The translations under genes and the position numbers were made by a program. From Achromobacter arsenitoxydans SY8 (lineage in GTDB: Bacteria > Pseudomonadota > Gammaproteobacteria > Burkholderiales > Burkholderiaceae_B), in the NCBI RefSeq assembly GCF_000236785.1, contig NZ_AGUF01000051.1, positions 1-64,000 on the forward strand: 64,000 nucleotides of DNA. The letters are read 5' to 3'. Below the pieces are notes generated by a model. The model did no database searches and was not told the DNA's origin. It saw only the letters and a list, made by a program, of their open reading frames with translations. This document shows, piece after piece, positions 60,773-64,000 of the stretch (positions within the stretch are counted from its first letter, which is position 1; each line of letters opens with the position of its first letter).

Positions 60773-61149
60773 ACAGCCTGGATCGCGCCCTGAGCGACTT
60801 CGGCGCCCACATCGGCATGCCCGGACTGGCGCTGGGCGCTGGCGGCAACACGGCCCTGCAATTGGAATCCGGCCGCCGGGTCGTCTTCGAGCCGGCCGGC
60901 GATGAAGTGCTGGTCTATCTGTCGGAACCCGTGCCCTACGACTCGGCCGAGCGCCTGCACAAGGCCTGGCGGCGGGCGCACTACTCGCGCCTGGATGGCT
61001 GGCCGGTGCAGGCCGCGCTGCGCGAACAGGATGGCCTGCCGCGGCTGCTGGCCGTGACGCGAATGGCCGCCGCCGACGCCAGCGCGGCCAGGCTAGGGCA
61101 GGCAGTCGACTACCTGTCCCGCTGGCTCGACGCCGCGCGCGACGACTGA
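60769..61149 (+). CDS. Class I T3SS chaperone (CesT family)
   Basis: A 126-residue protein with the CesT fold pattern: ALSDFGAHIGMPGLALGAGG, strand LQLESGRRVVFEPAGDEVLVYL, then two more strands and a C-terminal helix. It overlaps the bopN stop in ATGA, so it is probably the BopN chaperone (SycN/YscB-like role). Confidence 0.85.
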   Translation: MNSLDRALSDFGAHIGMPGLALGAGGNTALQLESGRRVVFEPAGDEVLVYLSEPVPYDSAERLHKAWRRAHYSRLDGWPVQAALREQDGLPRLLAVTRMAAADASAARLGQAVDYLSRWLDAARDD

Positions 61150-61171
61150 TCACGGGACACGGAGAACCATC

Positions 61172-61573
61172 ATGTCCGACATGCGCATCAACGGCCTGGC
61201 CTTCGACCGCGGCATCGACAGCATTTCCTATGCGGGCCGGGAAACCGGCGGCCAGCAACTGCCCGAACGCCATGAGCTCACCCCGCCCGCCGATGGCGTG
61301 CGCGCACAGCTTGCGCAACTGCTGGACAAGCCCAACACCGCGCGCTACCTGGATGAAAGCCTGCGCCCGGCGCTGGATAATCGCGACCTGCTCATGCCCG
61401 GCAAATTCCAGCAGGCCCTGCAATCGGCGCTGGACGGCCTGGCCGCGGCCGCGGAACAGCACCAGAACGAGGACGCCGCCCGCTCGCTCAATCGCGCGCT
61501 GCGGCTGCTGAAAGACGAGGCCGGCCTGCGCGATCTGGTCGCCATGTACCGCAGCGCGCTATATCAAGGATGA
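61172..61573 (+). CDS. T3SS early substrate (SctX, YscX family)
   Basis: A 133-residue YscX-type protein: N-terminal MSDMRINGLAFDRGIDSI, then PPADGVRAQLAQLLDKPNT and the helical C-terminus with ALRLLKDEAGLRDLVAMYRSALYQG in part. In Yersinia YscX binds YscY and the SctV gate and is needed for export of early substrates. Here the matching YscY and SctV genes follow directly. Confidence 0.88.
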   Translation: MSDMRINGLAFDRGIDSISYAGRETGGQQLPERHELTPPADGVRAQLAQLLDKPNTARYLDESLRPALDNRDLLMPGKFQQALQSALDGLAAAAEQHQNEDAARSLNRALRLLKDEAGLRDLVAMYRSALYQG

Positions 61574-61580
61574 ACCCGGG

Positions 61581-61937
61581 ATGGCGCTGACCCACGAAGC
61601 CCGCGAGCTGCTCAGCCTGCTGGCCTATGTCTATCTTGAAAACAACCGGCCCGAGAAGACGGCCGTGCTGCTGAACGCCCTGCGCACGCTGGACCTGGCC
61701 GAACCGCGCCAGCTTGCCGCGCTGGCGCTGGCGCAATTGCGGGCCGGCAAGCCCGAGACCGCGCTGTCCACGCTGGACGGCCTGGCCATGCGGGGCGGCG
61801 CCGATGCGCCCTTCCACCTGATCCGCGCCCAGACCCTGTTGGCCCTGGAGCGGCGGGATGAAGCCGCGGCGGCCATGCGCGCCTATGTCGCGCTGCGCCC
61901 GGCCGCCGCCATGACCACCGAGACCGAGTCCTCTTGA
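61581..61937 (+). CDS. SctX chaperone (SctY, YscY family)
   Basis: A 118-residue TPR protein with three helical repeats (LLSLLAYVYLENNRPEKTAV; LAALALAQLRAGKPETALS; LIRAQTLLALERRDEAAAA). It binds SctX. It lies seven bases after SctX and eight bases before the bcrD ATG. Confidence 0.88.
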   Translation: MALTHEARELLSLLAYVYLENNRPEKTAVLLNALRTLDLAEPRQLAALALAQLRAGKPETALSTLDGLAMRGGADAPFHLIRAQTLLALERRDEAAAAMRAYVALRPAAAMTTETESS

Positions 61938-61945
61938 GCCGCCCC

Positions 61946-64000
61946 ATGCAAGCCTTGAACCGCGCGGTCGCCGCCGCCACCAGCCGCAACGACATCGTCC
62001 TGGCGATCCTGATCGTCTCGATCATCTTCATGATGATCCTGCCGCTGCCCACCACGCTGGTCGACGTGCTGATCGGCGCCAACATGACGTTGTCGGCCAT
62101 CCTGCTGATGGTCGCGATGTACCTGCCGTCGCCGCTGGCGTTTTCGTCGTTCCCGTCGGTGCTGCTGGTCACCACGCTATTCCGCCTGGGCATCTCCATC
62201 GCCACTACCCGCCTGATCCTGCTGCAGGGCGACGCAGGGCACATCATCGAAACCTTCGGCAATTTCGTGGTCGGCGGCAACCTGATCGTGGGCCTGGTGG
62301 TCTTCCTGATCCTGACCATCGTGCAGTTCGTGGTGATCACCAAGGGCGCCGAGCGCGTGGCCGAAGTGGCGGCGCGCTTCTCGCTGGACGCCATGCCGGG
62401 CAAGCAGATGTCGATCGACGCCGATCTGCGCGCCGGCACTATCGACATGGACGAAGCGCGCAAGCGCCGCTCGGTGGTGGAGAAAGAAAGCCAGCTCTAT
62501 GGCGCCATGGACGGCGCCATGAAGTTCGTCAAGGGCGACGCCATCGCCGGACTGATCATCGTGGCCGTCAACCTGCTGGGCGGCATCCTCATCGGCACCA
62601 TGCAGCGCGGGCTTACCGCCGGCGAGGCGGTCCAGGTCTATTCCATCCTGACCATCGGCGACGGCCTGATCGCGCAGATTCCCGCGCTGTTCATCGCCAT
62701 CTGCGCCGGCATCATCGTGACGCGCGTGCAGACCGGCGACGGCCCGTCGAACGTGGGCAAGGACATCGGCGCGCAGATCCTGGCGCAGCCGCGCGCCCTG
62801 CTGATTGCTGCGGCGATCGCGGTGGGCATGGGACTGATCCCCGGCATGCCCACCCTGACCTTCCTGGCCCTGGCCGCCGTCGTGGGCACCATTGGCTTCG
62901 TGCTCATGCGCGGCACGCGCAAGGTGGTGGACGAGAAAACCGGAGAGATCACCGAAATCCCCGCGCTGGCGGCCGACGGGCAGAAGCCGGCGGCCAAGCC
63001 CCGCAGCGACGGCAGCGCGGAATTCGCCCCCACGCTGCCCCTGATGATCGACGTGGCCGCTGCGCTGCAGCGCAGCTTCGACGCCGACGAACTGAACGAC
63101 GAACTGCTCAAGATCCGCCGCGCGCTGTACTTCGACCTGGGGGTGCCGTTCCCCGGCATCCAGCTGCGCTTCAACGACGCGCTGCCGCAGGACACCTACA
63201 ACATCCTGCTGTCCGAAGTGCCGGTGTCGCAGGGCAAGCTGCGCCCCGGCGCAGTGCTGGTGCGCGACACCGAACAAAACCTGCAGGCCTTGCAGGTTCC
63301 GTACGAGACGGACAAGCGCTTCCTGCCCAACATCCCCACCATCTGGGTGTCTGCAGACCTGGCGCCCACCCTGTCTGCTGCTGGGATCCCGTTCCTGGAT
63401 CCGCACCAGGTGCTGACGTGGCACCTGGCCTTCGTACTGAAGAAATATTCTTCCGACTTCATCGGCATCCAGGAGACCCGCTTCCTGCTCACCGCCATGG
63501 AAGACCGCTTCCCCGATCTGGTCAAGGAAGCGCTGCGCGTGATGCCGGTGCAGAAGATCGCCGAAATCATGCAGCGGCTGGTGTCGGAGGACATCTCCGT
63601 GCGCAACCTGCGCGCGGTGCTGGAAGCGCTGATCGAATGGGGCCAGAAAGAGAAGGACACGGTGCTGCTCACCGAGTATGTGCGGGTCTCGCTCAAGCGC
63701 CACATCAGCTACAAGTACTCCACCGGCCAGAACATCCTGCCCGCCTACCTGCTGGCCCCGAATGTCGAGGAAACGGTGCGCGGCGCCATCCGCCAGACGT
63801 CGGCCGGCAGCTACCTGGCGCTGGACCCCAACGCCTCGAAAAAGCTGGTCGACAACATCAAGCGCGCCACTGGCGACCTGAACGCCACCGCGCAAAAGCC
63901 GGTGCTGCTCACGTCCATGGACATCCGCCGCTACCTGCGCAAGATGATCGAACAGGATCTGTACGAACTTCCCGTGCTGTCCTACCAGGAACTGACCCAG
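61946..64000 (+). CDS. bcrD: T3SS export gate protein (SctV, FlhA/LcrD family), 3' end missing
   Basis: 685 codons are open to the right edge. About seven or eight hydrophobic helices in the first 330 residues are followed by the large cytosolic domain. The FHIPEP-type signature lies near residues 140-170 (VITKGAERVAEVAARFSLDAMPGKQM and DADLRAGTIDMDEARKRR, in parts). It forms the nonameric export gate that binds SctX/SctY and chaperone-cargo complexes. Family length is about 700, so only 15-25 residues should be missing. ATG 61946 is used; TTG 61934 is also in frame. Confidence 0.95.
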   Translation, partial: MQALNRAVAAATSRNDIVLAILIVSIIFMMILPLPTTLVDVLIGANMTLSAILLMVAMYLPSPLAFSSFPSVLLVTTLFRLGISIATTRLILLQGDAGHIIETFGNFVVGGNLIVGLVVFLILTIVQFVVITKGAERVAEVAARFSLDAMPGKQMSIDADLRAGTIDMDEARKRRSVVEKESQLYGAMDGAMKFVKGDAIAGLIIVAVNLLGGILIGTMQRGLTAGEAVQVYSILTIGDGLIAQIPALFIAICAGIIVTRVQTGDGPSNVGKDIGAQILAQPRALLIAAAIAVGMGLIPGMPTLTFLALAAVVGTIGFVLMRGTRKVVDEKTGEITEIPALAADGQKPAAKPRSDGSAEFAPTLPLMIDVAAALQRSFDADELNDELLKIRRALYFDLGVPFPGIQLRFNDALPQDTYNILLSEVPVSQGKLRPGAVLVRDTEQNLQALQVPYETDKRFLPNIPTIWVSADLAPTLSAAGIPFLDPHQVLTWHLAFVLKKYSSDFIGIQETRFLLTAMEDRFPDLVKEALRVMPVQKIAEIMQRLVSEDISVRNLRAVLEALIEWGQKEKDTVLLTEYVRVSLKRHISYKYSTGQNILPAYLLAPNVEETVRGAIRQTSAGSYLALDPNASKKLVDNIKRATGDLNATAQKPVLLTSMDIRRYLRKMIEQDLYELPVLSYQELTQ

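Noticed and set aside
62177..63895. A 572-codon open frame opposite bcrD
   Set aside because: Antisense shadow of a conserved export-gate gene; no recognisable motifs.
1..64000. CRISPR arrays, insertion sequences, prophage or integrase genes
   Set aside because: No regularly spaced repeats of CRISPR type, transposase or integrase motifs, or attachment-like duplications were seen on either strand.

Overview
This GC-rich window looks like chromosomal DNA of an Alcaligenaceae betaproteobacterium, most likely Achromobacter or a close Bordetella relative. The evidence is Bug-family and TAXI-type solute-binding lipoproteins, many LysR regulators, and a Bordetella-type bsc/btr type III secretion locus (T3SS) filling the right-hand third. 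I could not run any searches, so family names rest on motifs, length and gene order.

Bases 1-957 hold the start of a repeat-rich autotransporter passenger, cut by the left edge. Bases 1.3-41 kb are mostly housekeeping and accessory genes. They include a universal stress protein and a MocR regulator divergent from EamA and LysE exporters. Next come lrgAB with a LysR regulator, a PACE biocide-efflux gene with a LysR regulator, and a lipid-linked sugar-transfer group (GT2, GT39, GtrA and a ChbG/HpnK deacetylase). They are followed by gltS with a TAXI lipoprotein, tRNA-Val(CAC) and dnaQ, an RND pump with its adaptor, rnhA, a methyltransferase, gloB, mltD, fabI, an OsmC protein and a DUF533 protein. 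A Bug lipoprotein, nadC and a NadQ-like NUDIX regulator close this part; a perfect inverted repeat sits in front of nadC.

Bases 33-43 kb carry the regulatory half of the T3SS. It comprises a STAS antagonist (BtrV), an anti-sigma kinase (BtrW), a sensor-MFS fusion (position of BtrX), a membrane PP2C phosphatase (BtrU) co-translated with a periplasmic binding protein, a BspR/BtrA-like anti-sigma protein and the ECF sigma factor BtrS. An alanine racemase with atypical active-site residues lies between btrW and the sensor-MFS gene.

Bases 42.7-59.5 kb (minus strand) form one dense block: two Bsp22-like filament proteins, a small unknown protein, BcrH1, BopD, BopB, BcrH2, a TPR protein, then BscI-J-K-L-N-O-P-Q-R-S-T-U-W-C. 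Many junctions overlap by 1-4 bases. The plus strand from 59.67 kb carries BopN, a CesT-type chaperone, SctX, SctY and BcrD, which is cut by the right edge. The needle (SctF) and SctD are not in the window and probably lie just to the right.

The main discovery is a shared promoter-like element, GGAAC(C/T)-N14-GTTAC. It occurs four times: twice back to back between the Bsp22-like gene and bopN, once before bsp22, and once before the bspR-like gene. It is a strong candidate BtrS promoter and would wire the anti-sigma gene into a negative feedback loop. Other points of interest are the Bsp22 paralogue pair, the phosphatase-binding protein gene pair, and several perfect operator-like palindromes.
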